From IMG/VR virus record IMGVR_UViG_3300021963_000021, positions 235,944 through 299,943 of that record: a stretch of DNA of 64,000 nt. One strand, given 5' to 3'. The stretch is from a virus. The notes under the pieces were generated by a model. It was not told where the DNA came from. It ran no database searches and was given only the letters and a program-made list of their open reading frames with translations. The position numbers were made by a program, and so were the translations under genes. This document shows, piece by piece, positions 7,567 through 16,998 of the stretch. Every line of letters starts with the position of its first letter. The first letter of the stretch is position 1.

Positions 7567-8467
7567 CTATGCTACCTAGGTGTAAAAATTTATGAAAGCT
7601 GAGTCTATTGGTATTTCCGCCTCTGTTGTATTCTTCCCAACCTGCTCCGCCAATGCCGAATAACACTGTACTGCTAGGATCAACTTTTAATTGTTGGCAA
7701 AATTCTAATTGTTTTTGTTTATAACGATCTGGTATAAAGTCTGGGCTGAATGTTTCAATGAATTTCTTTCCTATATATGCGCCTAGACGGTTAACATATT
7801 TGCTTTTGTTCAGAACAAACATACTGTCATCATCATCTGTTTTAGTTAGACGCATACCGACTCGAGCATGAGCAATAGGAAATGTTTTTGATAGACTAAA
7901 CACTACGTCAGTTATACAGTTATAACTTAGATCAAACTCAATACCTGAACAAATTCCGTAATAAGCACAGTCTATTAACACAGGAATTTTCAACTGCTCA
8001 CACTGTCTTAACACTTCGGCATGTCTACTATGTTGATTTCCGGTGTCGGCAAATGGTATAGATATTACTACAGCATCGTTAGCGTCTAAAGGAGAGTTCT
8101 CGATGTGCTGCCAGTTGGGCCAACTGTTACGCCAAACCAATTGATGATACATATATTCGCCTTTGAAACATCTAAATCGTCTGGTATTGTTTTTCATGTA
8201 AAACTTATCAAATGATTCAGTGGTTCCGTTTGAATAACATCTATAGGTAAAATTATCCAAACCTTTGAAACTGTTTTTAGTACCAGATTTAATCCAATCT
8301 AAATACTCCGAACAGAAGTTGCCGACAACATTATCATCGTCCAACACATCGTGTACATGTTGGAGTGATTCATTAAGCACAGCCATAGTATCAGAATCTC
8401 TAATAGCAAAAGAGTTTCCAAATTTTAAATGGCGCTTGTCCATAGGCAATTTTTCTTCACGGTCCAT
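7556..8467 (-). CDS. PLP-dependent aminotransferase-like protein
   Basis: 303 aa from the ATG at 8467, chosen because an exact inverted repeat and late-promoter-like GATAACTA end just before it; an upstream in-frame start is less likely. The segment VLIDCAYYGICSG has the Asp that binds the PLP pyridine, and SLSKTF provides the Schiff-base Lys about 30 residues later, followed by R.GMRL. This is fold-type I. It is shorter than typical class I aminotransferases (about 390 aa), so some ends are trimmed. It heads the 2.5-8.5 kb operon and probably aminates a keto-sugar or keto-acid. Confidence 0.72.
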   Translation of the reverse strand: MDREEKLPMDKRHLKFGNSFAIRDSDTMAVLNESLQHVHDVLDDDNVVGNFCSEYLDWIKSGTKNSFKGLDNFTYRCYSNGTTESFDKFYMKNNTRRFRCFKGEYMYHQLVWRNSWPNWQHIENSPLDANDAVVISIPFADTGNQHSRHAEVLRQCEQLKIPVLIDCAYYGICSGIEFDLSYNCITDVVFSLSKTFPIAHARVGMRLTKTDDDDSMFVLNKSKYVNRLGAYIGKKFIETFSPDFIPDRYKQKQLEFCQQLKVDPSSTVLFGIGGAGWEEYNRGGNTNRLSFHKFLHLGSIDES

Positions 8468-8509
8468 ACTTGTAGTTATCTGCGCTGTTATTGTATAACT
8501 ACAAGTATG
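8465..8509. promoter_or_regulatory. perfect 15-bp inverted repeat spanning two divergent start codons
   Basis: CATACTTGTAGTTAT (8465-8479) is the exact reverse complement of 8495-8509, with a 15-nt centre. Each arm ends in a start codon, so both divergent genes are preceded by the identical ATAACTACAAGT. TATAACTA (8494-8501) and GATAACTA (8473-8480 on the minus strand) resemble the late core TATAAATA. It probably holds back-to-back late promoters and perhaps an operator. Confidence 0.7.
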
Positions 8510-9265
8510 ATATCGCAAGAAGCACTAGATTTTTATAAAAAGAACAAAGACCTGAAATGGCGGATGTATCCGATCCCTGAAAATCTAACCACGGATATTG
8601 AAAAGGCAAATTGGATACTAAACGAAGCCGAGTTTGGTTGGATAGAATTAGATCTATCTATCGATCTTGCTGGCTGGCAATTAGAAGCAGGTCAGTGTCG
8701 TGACTATTTTGTTGCCCACAGAGAAAACAGTTCTCATGGATGGCGCAGTTGTTGTATACATGGTATAGGTATTGATAAAACCGGTGCGTGGACCAACTAC
8801 GGTTATACCGACGAAGCAGACGTTCCTTACCGATGGACTGATCTAGCATACCGAGCTCCCCAGGTAACCAACTTCTGGAGGAATAATTTCCCTGCTGTTG
8901 ATTACCGAAGGATTCGATTTATGGATATCATTCCAGGTGGATCCATTAATCCACACAGCGACAGACCCGGGAATCTACCAGGCGAAGAAAACTTTGATGC
9001 TTTGACGTTTGGTGTTCCTGTTAACATAGCCGTGTTACATCCAGAAAGCTGTCACATGGTACTAGAAGGATTTGGCACTGTGCCATTCCAAGAAGGTCAA
9101 GCATTTATTATCAACATACGACACAGGCATTCTGTGATTAATTTTTCAAATAAACATCGTGTACACGTTATCGGCCACAGTAAAGGCTACGGTAAACGGT
9201 TAGAAGATTTTGCTAGTCTAGTAGTCAGGAGTTATCAGAAACAATATGAACATTATAAAGTATAA
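8507..9265 (+). CDS. aspartyl/asparaginyl beta-hydroxylase-like 2OG oxygenase
   Basis: 252 aa from the ATG at 8507. The core RFMDIIPGGSINPHSD gives HxD. VPVNIAVLHPE follows, then distal His in FIINIRHRHSV and Arg in HRVHVIGH: the full Fe/2OG facial triad plus cosubstrate Arg in the order of the Asp/Asn hydroxylase family. Family members hydroxylate Asp/Asn in proteins, peptides or free amino acids. It has no SD; the start codon sits 5 nt after TATAACTA. It overlaps the next gene by 20 nt. Confidence 0.82.
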   Translation: MISQEALDFYKKNKDLKWRMYPIPENLTTDIEKANWILNEAEFGWIELDLSIDLAGWQLEAGQCRDYFVAHRENSSHGWRSCCIHGIGIDKTGAWTNYGYTDEADVPYRWTDLAYRAPQVTNFWRNNFPAVDYRRIRFMDIIPGGSINPHSDRPGNLPGEENFDALTFGVPVNIAVLHPESCHMVLEGFGTVPFQEGQAFIINIRHRHSVINFSNKHRVHVIGHSKGYGKRLEDFASLVVRSYQKQYEHYKV

Positions 9266-10457
9266 TAGAAATAACGAAAAAAAGAATGTAGTCTATTGTA
9301 TGGTAGATAATTCTCGTGAATTCTCACCCAGAATTAGACAGATAATAAAAAACATAGCCGACTATACTGTGTCTAATCTGTATATAAAAAATATAGATCT
9401 CTTACAGGGAGAAGATGAAGATATACTTTTAGATATTGCCTGTGATTCTGGATACGATCACGCTGTGGTGTTCAACATAGGAACAGAGTTTATAGGCGGC
9501 AGTGGCTTCTTTAATGTTGTTGAAAATCTAGTCCAGCAGGATTATTTTATAGCAGGGCATATACTAGACAGAAAAGATGCTTACTATGAACTACACCATC
9601 AGTGTTACATTGTTAATCTGCGCTACTATAAACGATTAGGCAGACCGGAGGTAGGTAATCAAGAGCTAGGTGCGCAGCATCGTCAATGCGAACCCTGGAG
9701 AAGTCCAGAAAACTATCATGATGATTATACACCTATTTGGGTCTCCGGTGGTGACGAACATAAAACATACAATCATAAACTACACGGCTGGAATATACTA
9801 GGTATAGCCTTTGAAGAAGATTACAAAGTTGTGGTATTCGATGATGAACTAAGACAACACAAACGACATCACTATCCTGAGTCTAATAAGGATTTTAATA
9901 AATCCCTACAATGGTTACATTTTAGACAGAACTACTGTGCCAACGATTTTGTACATACGGAAAACACTGATTTAGAACACGACATTGGAGTTAGTGATCT
10001 ACAGCAATTAGTAATACCAGCCAGTGGAACTATGTATACAGATCTCTTGGTCGACGGAGGATCTGTAATAATGTATGATTACAATCAAAATTCTCTAGAC
10101 TATTGGAATGAACACTCCCCGTCTGATTATCAATTAAAAAGAGTAGATCTATTAGGAGCAGAGTTTGACCTCGATGATTTATTCGATACCAGCATACCAA
10201 ACACACTTATCAATCTAACAAATATTTTCTGTTATGAAGGAACCTGTGCGTTCGCAGACATTGACTACAGAGTCTATAAAGAAAATCAACTGTTGGAAAA
10301 ATTACAGTCACAATGCCCAGACGTATTTGTTAATTTTACAAATAGAGCAGCCATGGGATTTATCGATGATTTGAAGTTGTTTGGGAAAGCCAAGGATTTT
10401 GAGTTGACAGATTTAAAGAAGGCCTTTAAGCCGACATACTGGTTTTTAAATCGCTGA
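9246..10457 (+). CDS. conserved phage-type protein, possible glycosyl/methyltransferase
   Basis: 403 aa, not recognised with confidence. Residues 75-135 (HAVVFNIGTEFIGG, AGHILDRKDAYYELH) recall the nucleotide-sugar region of small glycosyltransferases. Residues about 275-300 (DGGSVIMYDYNQNSLDYW) look like the acidic loop of a SAM-dependent methyltransferase fold. The stop overlaps the convergent radical SAM gene by 32 nt. A two-domain transferase is the best guess. Confidence 0.5.
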   Translation: MNIIKYNRNNEKKNVVYCMVDNSREFSPRIRQIIKNIADYTVSNLYIKNIDLLQGEDEDILLDIACDSGYDHAVVFNIGTEFIGGSGFFNVVENLVQQDYFIAGHILDRKDAYYELHHQCYIVNLRYYKRLGRPEVGNQELGAQHRQCEPWRSPENYHDDYTPIWVSGGDEHKTYNHKLHGWNILGIAFEEDYKVVVFDDELRQHKRHHYPESNKDFNKSLQWLHFRQNYCANDFVHTENTDLEHDIGVSDLQQLVIPASGTMYTDLLVDGGSVIMYDYNQNSLDYWNEHSPSDYQLKRVDLLGAEFDLDDLFDTSIPNTLINLTNIFCYEGTCAFADIDYRVYKENQLLEKLQSQCPDVFVNFTNRAAMGFIDDLKLFGKAKDFELTDLKKAFKPTYWFLNR

Positions 10458-11580
10458 TTGCTTTATTGAAAAACTGTTGACTTTCTGACCAACTCGGGAC
10501 ATGTTGATAGTTTTCTATGTAGTTATGTAACCACGGATTCAAATCTTTTAGATCTTCGCTGCGTATTTCATTTAGCTTTCTATGAAAATTTATAAAGTGT
10601 CCAAACAGATCCTCTCCGTCTTGATCCATATAATTTAATACCTGTTCGTTGTTTATATAAGATCTAACAGCGTCTTTGAACTCTTTAGGTGTATTCTTTA
10701 AACTTAGAAACACAGGATATTGTATTACCTGATGTGTTCTAATAAACAACGGATAATAGTCTTTTATAAAATCGTCTAGTTCTTGAATCATGTTAGCATT
10801 ATAGACACTGACTGCGCTGTGTATCATAATAGTTGAACTATTCAAAGGACGATGTCTAGCAAGGTCGTGCCAAAAGTTCATCACATCTACTACATTATCA
10901 AAGTTAGATCCTGATCTAATTACATTGTTTAATTTTCCATAGGCATCTATGCTGAGGGCTATTTTTATTTTCTTGGCACCTTCAACGGCTTTTAGCACAT
11001 TACCACTTGGGATAGTAGTACAGTTAGTGCTCATTGATAACGTAATATTATCTAACTGTGGTAAGGATCCAAGAAACTCGTCAACATCATTGCTAATCGT
11101 AGGTTCGCCGCCATAGATATCTACCATCTCTATTTTGCTGATATCTAGTTCTTTGTAGATGGTATTTTTGTGATACTTCTTGTCGCTTAAGGTTTGTCCA
11201 TAAAGAAGTTTCTCTTCTTCGTACCAAAGATGACTGTAAGGACTAGCACAGCTACGACATTTGAGATTACATACATTGTCAAAAAATATTTCAGCAATCT
11301 TTAGAGTGTCAGAGGTATCAACACCAAACTCATCTATGGTCTTTTGACGCATAGATCTCATACCAGCAGCTTCCTCGGCAGGGCACTGGCAACCTATACC
11401 GTGCTGACCATTTAACATACGCTGTCTAAGATCTTCCATATACTTTCCTTGTCGCACTTCTTGTATAGGAATTATCTTTTGAAACGGTCCCGAGTCCATG
11501 TATTGTCCACAGGGCAGAACTGTGTTATTGGCCTGTAAACTTATACCATTAAATGGATACGGGCAGTAGGTGTTGCTCAT
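10426..11580 (-). CDS. radical SAM protein with N-terminal Twitch/SPASM-type cysteines
   Basis: 384 aa. It begins YCPYPFNG, with more Cys in LPCGQY and CQCPAE before the cluster motif CNLKCRSC (about 105). GGEP follows at about 155. This order (auxiliary Cys region first, radical SAM core second) defines the Twitch-containing subfamily, represented here also at 12068, 17783 and 20993. It is coupled by ATGA to the upstream 2OG oxygenase. Such enzymes commonly modify peptide side chains, but the substrate here is unknown. Confidence 0.85.
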   Translation of the reverse strand: MSNTYCPYPFNGISLQANNTVLPCGQYMDSGPFQKIIPIQEVRQGKYMEDLRQRMLNGQHGIGCQCPAEEAAGMRSMRQKTIDEFGVDTSDTLKIAEIFFDNVCNLKCRSCASPYSHLWYEEEKLLYGQTLSDKKYHKNTIYKELDISKIEMVDIYGGEPTISNDVDEFLGSLPQLDNITLSMSTNCTTIPSGNVLKAVEGAKKIKIALSIDAYGKLNNVIRSGSNFDNVVDVMNFWHDLARHRPLNSSTIMIHSAVSVYNANMIQELDDFIKDYYPLFIRTHQVIQYPVFLSLKNTPKEFKDAVRSYINNEQVLNYMDQDGEDLFGHFINFHRKLNEIRSEDLKDLNPWLHNYIENYQHVPSWSESQQFFNKAISDLKTSMSA

Positions 11581-12071
11581 AGGTATTCTGTTACCAACAG
11601 CATGATCCTAGGAGTATGTCCGATGTTGGCAGCACCGTGTATATCAGTAGGGTCGTCGAACTCAAACAAATCGCCTTTTTTGTAATTGTTAATTAACTGA
11701 TCTTTGTAGATGAATACATGACCGGCTTCGTAGTCTTGTAAAGGCATCCAGTATCTTTTACAGGGTTTATCGTGTGTGTGAGGATCGGCATGTATGGGCA
11801 TAAACTGTCCGGGCATCATTTTTGTAAACCAACAGTGCGAAGGACCCTGACACCAGGGTGGGAACATTTTAATGTTTAAATCTTTTTCTTCATATACCCA
11901 CCAGTTTACTGCTGTTAGATCATACCCGGCTTCTTTAGCTCTAGCATATTCAGCAACTTCTTGTGCGTATGCTGGCGGCCAATCTCTAGGTCTTGCTTGA
12001 CCTTCTTTTTCTAATATGGCTGTAATCCAAAGATCGTTGATCCAGCGGGCGTAGTTGTTTAACAGTTTCAT
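11577..12071 (-). CDS. small Asp/Asn hydroxylase-like 2OG oxygenase
   Basis: 164 aa. MMPGQFMPIHADPHT provides HxD. After KRYWMPLQDYEAGHVF come the distal His in DIHGAAN and an Arg in PRIMLLV. It is a minimal jelly-roll related to those at 23381 and 25007 (shared GHVFI plus late H-A-x-N). Sandwiched between two Twitch radical SAM genes with overlaps on both sides, it suggests sequential action on one substrate. Confidence 0.75.
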   Translation of the reverse strand: MKLLNNYARWINDLWITAILEKEGQARPRDWPPAYAQEVAEYARAKEAGYDLTAVNWWVYEEKDLNIKMFPPWCQGPSHCWFTKMMPGQFMPIHADPHTHDKPCKRYWMPLQDYEAGHVFIYKDQLINNYKKGDLFEFDDPTDIHGAANIGHTPRIMLLVTEYL

Positions 12072-13207
12072 GTCTTAAGACCTCTAATCTGATCTATGAA
12101 AAATATTTTACTATCTACTCTATTAGGATTCTGTTTTTTGTATTGTTCTATGTATTCGTAGAACAAAGGATTTGCGTCTTTTAATGTTTCTTGCCTCAGA
12201 AAATCTAACTTGGTATGTGCGTTTATAAAATGCTCGAAATGATCTTCGGCATCTTGATCTAAGAAATTTAAAATCTCAGCGTATTCATTGCCGTATGCTT
12301 CGACGATGGGTCTGATTATCTTTTTATAATCAGCAGGCAAATGATTGATAGAAAGATAGTTAGGCCACATCAGCAATCTTCTGGTATGTTTGAATCTAGG
12401 AAAATTCGTTTCGGTGAATGTTTTTATAGGTGCTAAAAGATTAACATTATATGCGCTGACTGTGGTATGTAATTGTATTTCAGTTAGCCCAGTTCGTTGA
12501 TCAAATAGACTGTCAAACACTTTCATGATTTCGCAAGACGACTCAAAATCAGCACCACTTCTAAAATAATCGTTGATGCCTCCATGACCATCTATACTCA
12601 ATGTTATCCAAAGGTCTTTGGCTCCCCTAAAAATTTCCATCCATCTCTCTGAAGGGACCACTGTACAATTCGTGGATATTCCTAGGAAGATATTTTTAAG
12701 TTTTCCCTGCTGTAACAAATCATACATGAAGTTTTCGGCTTTTTTGCTTAGGAGAGGTTCTCCTCCTGAAAGATTAATTTCAGCCAGTTCACTGTAATCT
12801 AAATTTTCTTGATATGTGCTAGTGACATACTTTGTGTCAATGAAAGTCTCACCGTAGAGTTCTTTTTCATCTTCAAATATTAAATGGCTGTTAGTGCTGA
12901 CACAGCCTCTACATTTGAGATTACACACATTGTCAAAACTGATGTCTAAAACTTTTAGTTTAGATTTGTAGGTAACACCATATTTTTTAATATAGTCAGT
13001 ACGTCTAGAATCTTTACCATGCTCTTCGTCATGGTAGCATTGAGCGCAGTTGGGAACACGCTCTCCATTGATCATTGCCTGTTTTACTTTTTCAAAATCT
13101 ACAATGCCTGTGATTTCGTCGTGTGCCCAATAGCAACAGGGTGCTACTAGATTAGGCACTACATTAAGACCGATCCACGGAAATGGACAATATGTATTAG
13201 AAGTCAT
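12068..13207 (-). CDS. radical SAM protein with N-terminal Twitch/SPASM-type cysteines
   Basis: 379 aa; starts TSNTYCPFPWIGL and has CCYW and CAQCYHDE before CNLKCRGC (about 105) and GGEP (about 155). It is a paralogue of the gene at 10426-11580; the two flank one 2OG oxygenase. It overlaps the upstream gene as TAATG. Confidence 0.87.
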   Translation of the reverse strand: MTSNTYCPFPWIGLNVVPNLVAPCCYWAHDEITGIVDFEKVKQAMINGERVPNCAQCYHDEEHGKDSRRTDYIKKYGVTYKSKLKVLDISFDNVCNLKCRGCVSTNSHLIFEDEKELYGETFIDTKYVTSTYQENLDYSELAEINLSGGEPLLSKKAENFMYDLLQQGKLKNIFLGISTNCTVVPSERWMEIFRGAKDLWITLSIDGHGGINDYFRSGADFESSCEIMKVFDSLFDQRTGLTEIQLHTTVSAYNVNLLAPIKTFTETNFPRFKHTRRLLMWPNYLSINHLPADYKKIIRPIVEAYGNEYAEILNFLDQDAEDHFEHFINAHTKLDFLRQETLKDANPLFYEYIEQYKKQNPNRVDSKIFFIDQIRGLKT

Positions 13208-14022
13208 TAATAACTACCTAAGTTTCCTATGCCGATTTTATTTCTAAAATCGTCTGTGAATTTACAATCAATCCTTAGACCATATTCTTGCTCTAGGCTG
13301 TGTTCCCCGCCATGCCAATCTTGATCATTCCAGAAAGCAGCGTGTGAGTTCACATAGTGCTTATCTTGTGTGTCTGGATCCCATATATAGAATCCACGTT
13401 TTGTACGATATCTAATGTGTATAAATTCGTTGTTATGTGGTGTATAGTAGTCGTTCTCGAATACACCATTCTTGGCATCTAGATCTCTGTGTTCAAATGC
13501 CTTGCCGTTGTGATCGCATAAGAAGAATATCACACGACCTATTCTGTCTATGATATTCTGCTGCTGTAGATTTTCCACCCAACGTACTACGTTAGGAAAA
13601 TGTTGGCTTTCTTCGGTCTTTTGGCGTTCGGAATTACGTTCATTCCAATCTCCCTCATTCCACAAGAAGTAATATATGTAAGGGTCATTGGCACCTAGTG
13701 CTGATTTAAGATATCTAGTAAACAGATTTCTTTGTTTGTAGTCTTTGAAATCTTTAGGGTATATTTCTTTTCCCTGTACTTTGATAGGATGGTCGTCTGC
13801 TAATGCTAGGTATTCTTCATGTGCTTTGTATATTGGTTTCCAGTCCCATTTGTAACTGCCACGGCTTTGATCAAAGCCCGGCGCCATCCAAGTTCCTTCT
13901 TTGGCATAATCTCTAGCCAACGCAAGGCCTTTACATATCTCAGGATGTAAATCTATGAACCCTTGTATGTCCAAATAAGGGTCTAAATTAATATAAGGGT
14001 GTCCACCAATACCGCGAATCAT
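13207..14022 (-). CDS. putative 2OG/Fe(II) oxygenase-like protein
   Basis: 271 aa. The C-terminal half shows RVIFFLCDHNG then EHRDLD (HxD), EFIHIRYRTKRGFYIWD, distal DWHGGE and LRIDCKF, consistent with a jelly-roll oxygenase. No named family is recognised. The start at 14022 has no SD and lies 5 nt after AATAAGTA, a late-promoter variant. It is first gene of the 10.4-14.0 kb operon. Confidence 0.58.
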   Translation of the reverse strand: MIRGIGGHPYINLDPYLDIQGFIDLHPEICKGLALARDYAKEGTWMAPGFDQSRGSYKWDWKPIYKAHEEYLALADDHPIKVQGKEIYPKDFKDYKQRNLFTRYLKSALGANDPYIYYFLWNEGDWNERNSERQKTEESQHFPNVVRWVENLQQQNIIDRIGRVIFFLCDHNGKAFEHRDLDAKNGVFENDYYTPHNNEFIHIRYRTKRGFYIWDPDTQDKHYVNSHAAFWNDQDWHGGEHSLEQEYGLRIDCKFTDDFRNKIGIGNLGSY

Positions 14023-14048
14023 ACAACTACTTATTCGCTATATACGAT
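14023..14048. promoter_or_regulatory. 26-bp divergent start region
   Basis: Only 26 bp separate two divergent start codons. AATAAGTA (14028-14035, minus strand) and TATATACG (14039-14046, plus) are degenerate late-promoter cores, implying nearly leaderless mRNAs in both directions. Confidence 0.45.
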
Positions 14049-14744
14049 ATGAACAACGACTTTGAATATTACTATAACAATGTTCCGGGCAAAGGTCTCT
14101 GTCGGAATAATCTAATCTATACCAGTTTTATCAACAAAGAAAGAACGGTATTTTGCCAAAGGTATCACAACGACACTGATTATCATCGTGGACAGAATCA
14201 AGTAGTAGATCCATCATTGATGGAAGAAAAATGGTTACGTGAAGTAAACTACATTACACAAATGCGTAACGTTTATCCTGATCTAGTACCAAGAATTTTA
14301 AATATAAAACTTCAAGAACGTGAGCTGTATTTTGAAATACAAGGTGTTGATTTTTGGCAACAGACCTTAGACAACAACTGCTCATACGATGACATACTGC
14401 CTGACTGGCGTGAACAGATGCTGGACATATTTAAAGCCCATAAAAGTTTAGGCATTTACAAATACAGTTTACATCCTAGCAGCTACTTTATTGTTGACGG
14501 ACAACTTAAAAGTATTAACTACTTCTTTTGTTATAACAACTTAAGTGCCCCTATAAGCCTACGTAGTGTAATGAGTCACATCAGCGAAGACCGACAAGCT
14601 GACTTGTTTCCTAAAATGGCTGCGATGGGTATCAATGTAGATGCTCCTACACCCCACAGTCAAATACAACAGTTGGCATTTGAAAGTTTTAAAACAAACT
14701 TCCCCACTGACTTCATGGACGAATGTAAAAAGCTGTATGTATAA
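14049..14744 (+). CDS. degenerate kinase-fold protein
   Basis: 231 aa, clearly paralogous to 25572-26258: both share a W.....I...H/Y.LG.YK motif followed by HPxxxxIxDGQLKSxNxF. That segment resembles the catalytic and metal-binding loops of aminoglycoside- and LPS-type kinases (HPxN...DGxLxxIDF), but the usual Asp/Asn residues are replaced. It may be a pseudokinase that binds a small molecule or partner. It overlaps the next gene by 8 nt. Confidence 0.5.
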   Translation: MNNDFEYYYNNVPGKGLCRNNLIYTSFINKERTVFCQRYHNDTDYHRGQNQVVDPSLMEEKWLREVNYITQMRNVYPDLVPRILNIKLQERELYFEIQGVDFWQQTLDNNCSYDDILPDWREQMLDIFKAHKSLGIYKYSLHPSSYFIVDGQLKSINYFFCYNNLSAPISLRSVMSHISEDRQADLFPKMAAMGINVDAPTPHSQIQQLAFESFKTNFPTDFMDECKKLYV

Positions 14745-15291
14745 GATTGTACCTTGGTCGGAAGATTTAGACTTAACTGAGTTCTATGCGGAAGCAGAAA
14801 GCCGTGGCTTTGCTAACAATGCTAGCCAGAAGGTAATGATTGATTGTTTTCGCAACGAGCCAGAATGGGCAGCATGGATACTATACAAAGACGACAAGGC
14901 TGTCGGTAGTGTGGCCGCACATTCATTTAATGTAATGGGAACAAATTGTTATCGTGTACTAGCACGTACTTGTACGTTCGGCGAAGCAAGGCAGAATGGC
15001 GGACTGATTACGCCTAAGAAGTTAATTGCCGAACATCAGAACTTAACGGATCAGTTCTTGTTGCCTGTGTGTTTAGGGTGGACTGGAAATAATCGTGTGT
15101 TTGCCACCAGCAACGAAAGCCAAGTAGCAAGTCAACGACTTGTACATAGACATTACTTTCCTACGCTAGAGAAGTTAGGCATTGTAAGTCGTGTAGGTGA
15201 TATGGTATATCGTAATACTGAACAAACTGTCTGGGAAATACATCCAGACGCTTTCCTTGAAAACTTAGAACGATATCCTAGATGGATCTAA
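14737..15291 (+). CDS. GNAT-like protein (weak)
   Basis: 184 aa from the ATG at 14737, overlapping the upstream stop by 8 nt; a longer frame from 14641 is an overlap artefact. WAAWILYKDDKAVGSVAAH followed by RVLARTCTF looks like the beta-strand core of GNAT acyltransferases, and a C-terminal SQVASQRL follows. There is no clear acetyl-CoA P-loop. It ends 27 nt into the convergent SDR gene. Confidence 0.45.
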   Translation: MYKIVPWSEDLDLTEFYAEAESRGFANNASQKVMIDCFRNEPEWAAWILYKDDKAVGSVAAHSFNVMGTNCYRVLARTCTFGEARQNGGLITPKKLIAEHQNLTDQFLLPVCLGWTGNNRVFATSNESQVASQRLVHRHYFPTLEKLGIVSRVGDMVYRNTEQTVWEIHPDAFLENLERYPRWI

Positions 15292-15852
15292 TCCTGGATT
15301 GATTCGTTTTAATTCACGATAGACAAATGGTGTTAACTTCCAAACAAATTCCATCTGTCTAATATTTGTGTTGTTGATCCAAAAATTTACAGCACCTATT
15401 ATTTCATCGTATTTGATGGTCCAGTCACTGGTAAATGCTTCCGGATCGTTTTGATTTATTTCTGTGCTTTCTATAAAACTAAGATCCAGGTGTAGCACAT
15501 CTGGTCCATATGGATCTATGCTAATCAAGCGACAGGCTTCTGCTAGTTCTTGTTTATCGTGTACATACTGTGTAGGAATAAGATCCGGATAAAATCTACT
15601 AACAGATCCCATGACTATGATCCTAGGCACATAGTCTTTGACTGCTAACAATAATTTTGTCTGCTGCTGGTCTCGGTAAGCATTATTGATAAACAAATCG
15701 CAGCCTTTGATTTCTTCTACAACTCGATCAAAGTCTTTGTCTATGTCGTAGCCGTTTGATCTACTGAGTCCTTTGACTTCTGCTCGCTCGTAGAAAAATT
15801 CCCAAAGGGCTTTTCCTATACCGTGAGTGTGACCTGTTATTACGACTTTCAT
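15265..15852 (-). CDS. short-chain dehydrogenase/reductase
   Basis: 195 aa. TGHTHGIGK is the Rossmann nucleotide motif, INNAY the NNAG equivalent, and the YxxxK catalytic pair is in YVHDK with Ser in MGSVS. It is shorter than typical SDRs (about 250). It is tandem and paralogous with 15849-16337. These are probably sugar- or peptide-modifying reductases of the island. Confidence 0.82.
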   Translation of the reverse strand: MKVVITGHTHGIGKALWEFFYERAEVKGLSRSNGYDIDKDFDRVVEEIKGCDLFINNAYRDQQQTKLLLAVKDYVPRIIVMGSVSRFYPDLIPTQYVHDKQELAEACRLISIDPYGPDVLHLDLSFIESTEINQNDPEAFTSDWTIKYDEIIGAVNFWINNTNIRQMEFVWKLTPFVYRELKRINPGLDPSRISF

Positions 15853-16337
15853 TTGTAAGTAACGTTGAATTTAACTGTAATGATGCTGGGATTGTCTAGC
15901 CAAAAGTCTACTAGATTGATTACAGATTTTTTGTCTTTGTATGAACTGCTGGTTAGTTTAATTAACATGAGGTCAGTGTCTACATTCTTTTCTTTGGACA
16001 GAGTTTCGCACAAGTCATCTAATTCTTTTTTATGTTGACTGTATTCTGGTCTATCTGGGTCTGGGTATTCGCTGGCTACGCTGCCGCAGACAACCATGCC
16101 CTGTACCTTGCCAAACAATGCTTTAACTAAAGGTATCTGTGCTCCGTTAGCATAGGCATTGTTAATGAACAGATCGCAGCCCTTTGCCACTGATGCTATT
16201 TTGTCAACATCCTTTTCTATGTCCCAACCGTTGCTGCGAGAAAATCCCTGTACTTCCCAACCTATATCTACAAAGTAGTCGTAGAGGGCTTTACCTAGCC
16301 CGCTAGTATGCCCAGTTATAAAACAAGTCTTATTCAT
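15849..16337 (-). CDS. short-chain dehydrogenase/reductase
   Basis: 162 aa. It has TGHTSGLGKA, INNAYANGAQ, Ser in GSVAS and YSQHK as the catalytic YxxxK. It is even shorter than its downstream paralogue, with a trimmed C-terminal substrate lobe. ATGA coupling downstream and an 8-nt overlap upstream with the 2OG oxygenase place it in one operon. Confidence 0.8.
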   Translation of the reverse strand: MNKTCFITGHTSGLGKALYDYFVDIGWEVQGFSRSNGWDIEKDVDKIASVAKGCDLFINNAYANGAQIPLVKALFGKVQGMVVCGSVASEYPDPDRPEYSQHKKELDDLCETLSKEKNVDTDLMLIKLTSSSYKDKKSVINLVDFWLDNPSIITVKFNVTYK

Positions 16338-16998
16338 AATTTACTTTGAACTCCGGCGTTACAAGTTGTTTAAATTCATCTAACAACTCTCGCTCTAATT
16401 TAAATTTTAAACTAAATGTGTTATGGGCAAAGTCTGCTAACTTGTATTTCTGATTGGCACGATTTAAGAACGGGCTAAAGATTTTATCGAACTTGTATCT
16501 AAAGTCGTGTTGTTCATATGCTGGCTCCATACTAATGCTGACTAAGTCTACAGGCTGACGACTACGGCGTAGTGGTTCGCGTACTACTAACTGTAGTCGT
16601 GAAATTGATCCGTAGTTTGTTGCCGCATGTATGCGACTAGCATCCATATACGCCCAACGATTATCTCTCTCACATTTGTACATAACTTCATTGTCTAAAT
16701 CAATCAAGTATGCTTGCTCACCTGTTAAGTTTAAGTGCCACCGATTGTCTATATCAGCATGTGCCATATAACTCTCACCAGGTTCCATTTTAATAATACG
16801 TGCTTGTCCAATAGTCATTGGCATAGAGTCTAATACTTGTTGCCAAAGTGTATCTTTGTACAAGTCTTTAATTTGCCAGCTATCGTAAAAGAAATCACCT
16901 GTTGGTTCATTAAGAACAACACTGCCCGTAATAGGATGCTCTTTTAGTGCTTGCTCTATGAGACCTTCTGGGCAGGTCCATATCTGTTTAGTAATCAT
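16330..16998 (-). CDS. Asp/Asn hydroxylase-like 2OG oxygenase
   Basis: 222 aa. MEPGESYMAHADIDNRWHLNL holds HxD, with the distal His in RIHAATNYG and Arg in SRLQLVV. A C-terminal extension of about 85 residues is rich in aromatic and charged residues. CATAAATA lies 4 nt before ATG, so the transcript is predicted to be leaderless. Heads the 15.3-17.0 kb operon with two SDRs. Confidence 0.78.
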   Translation of the reverse strand: MITKQIWTCPEGLIEQALKEHPITGSVVLNEPTGDFFYDSWQIKDLYKDTLWQQVLDSMPMTIGQARIIKMEPGESYMAHADIDNRWHLNLTGEQAYLIDLDNEVMYKCERDNRWAYMDASRIHAATNYGSISRLQLVVREPLRRSRQPVDLVSISMEPAYEQHDFRYKFDKIFSPFLNRANQKYKLADFAHNTFSLKFKLERELLDEFKQLVTPEFKVNYE

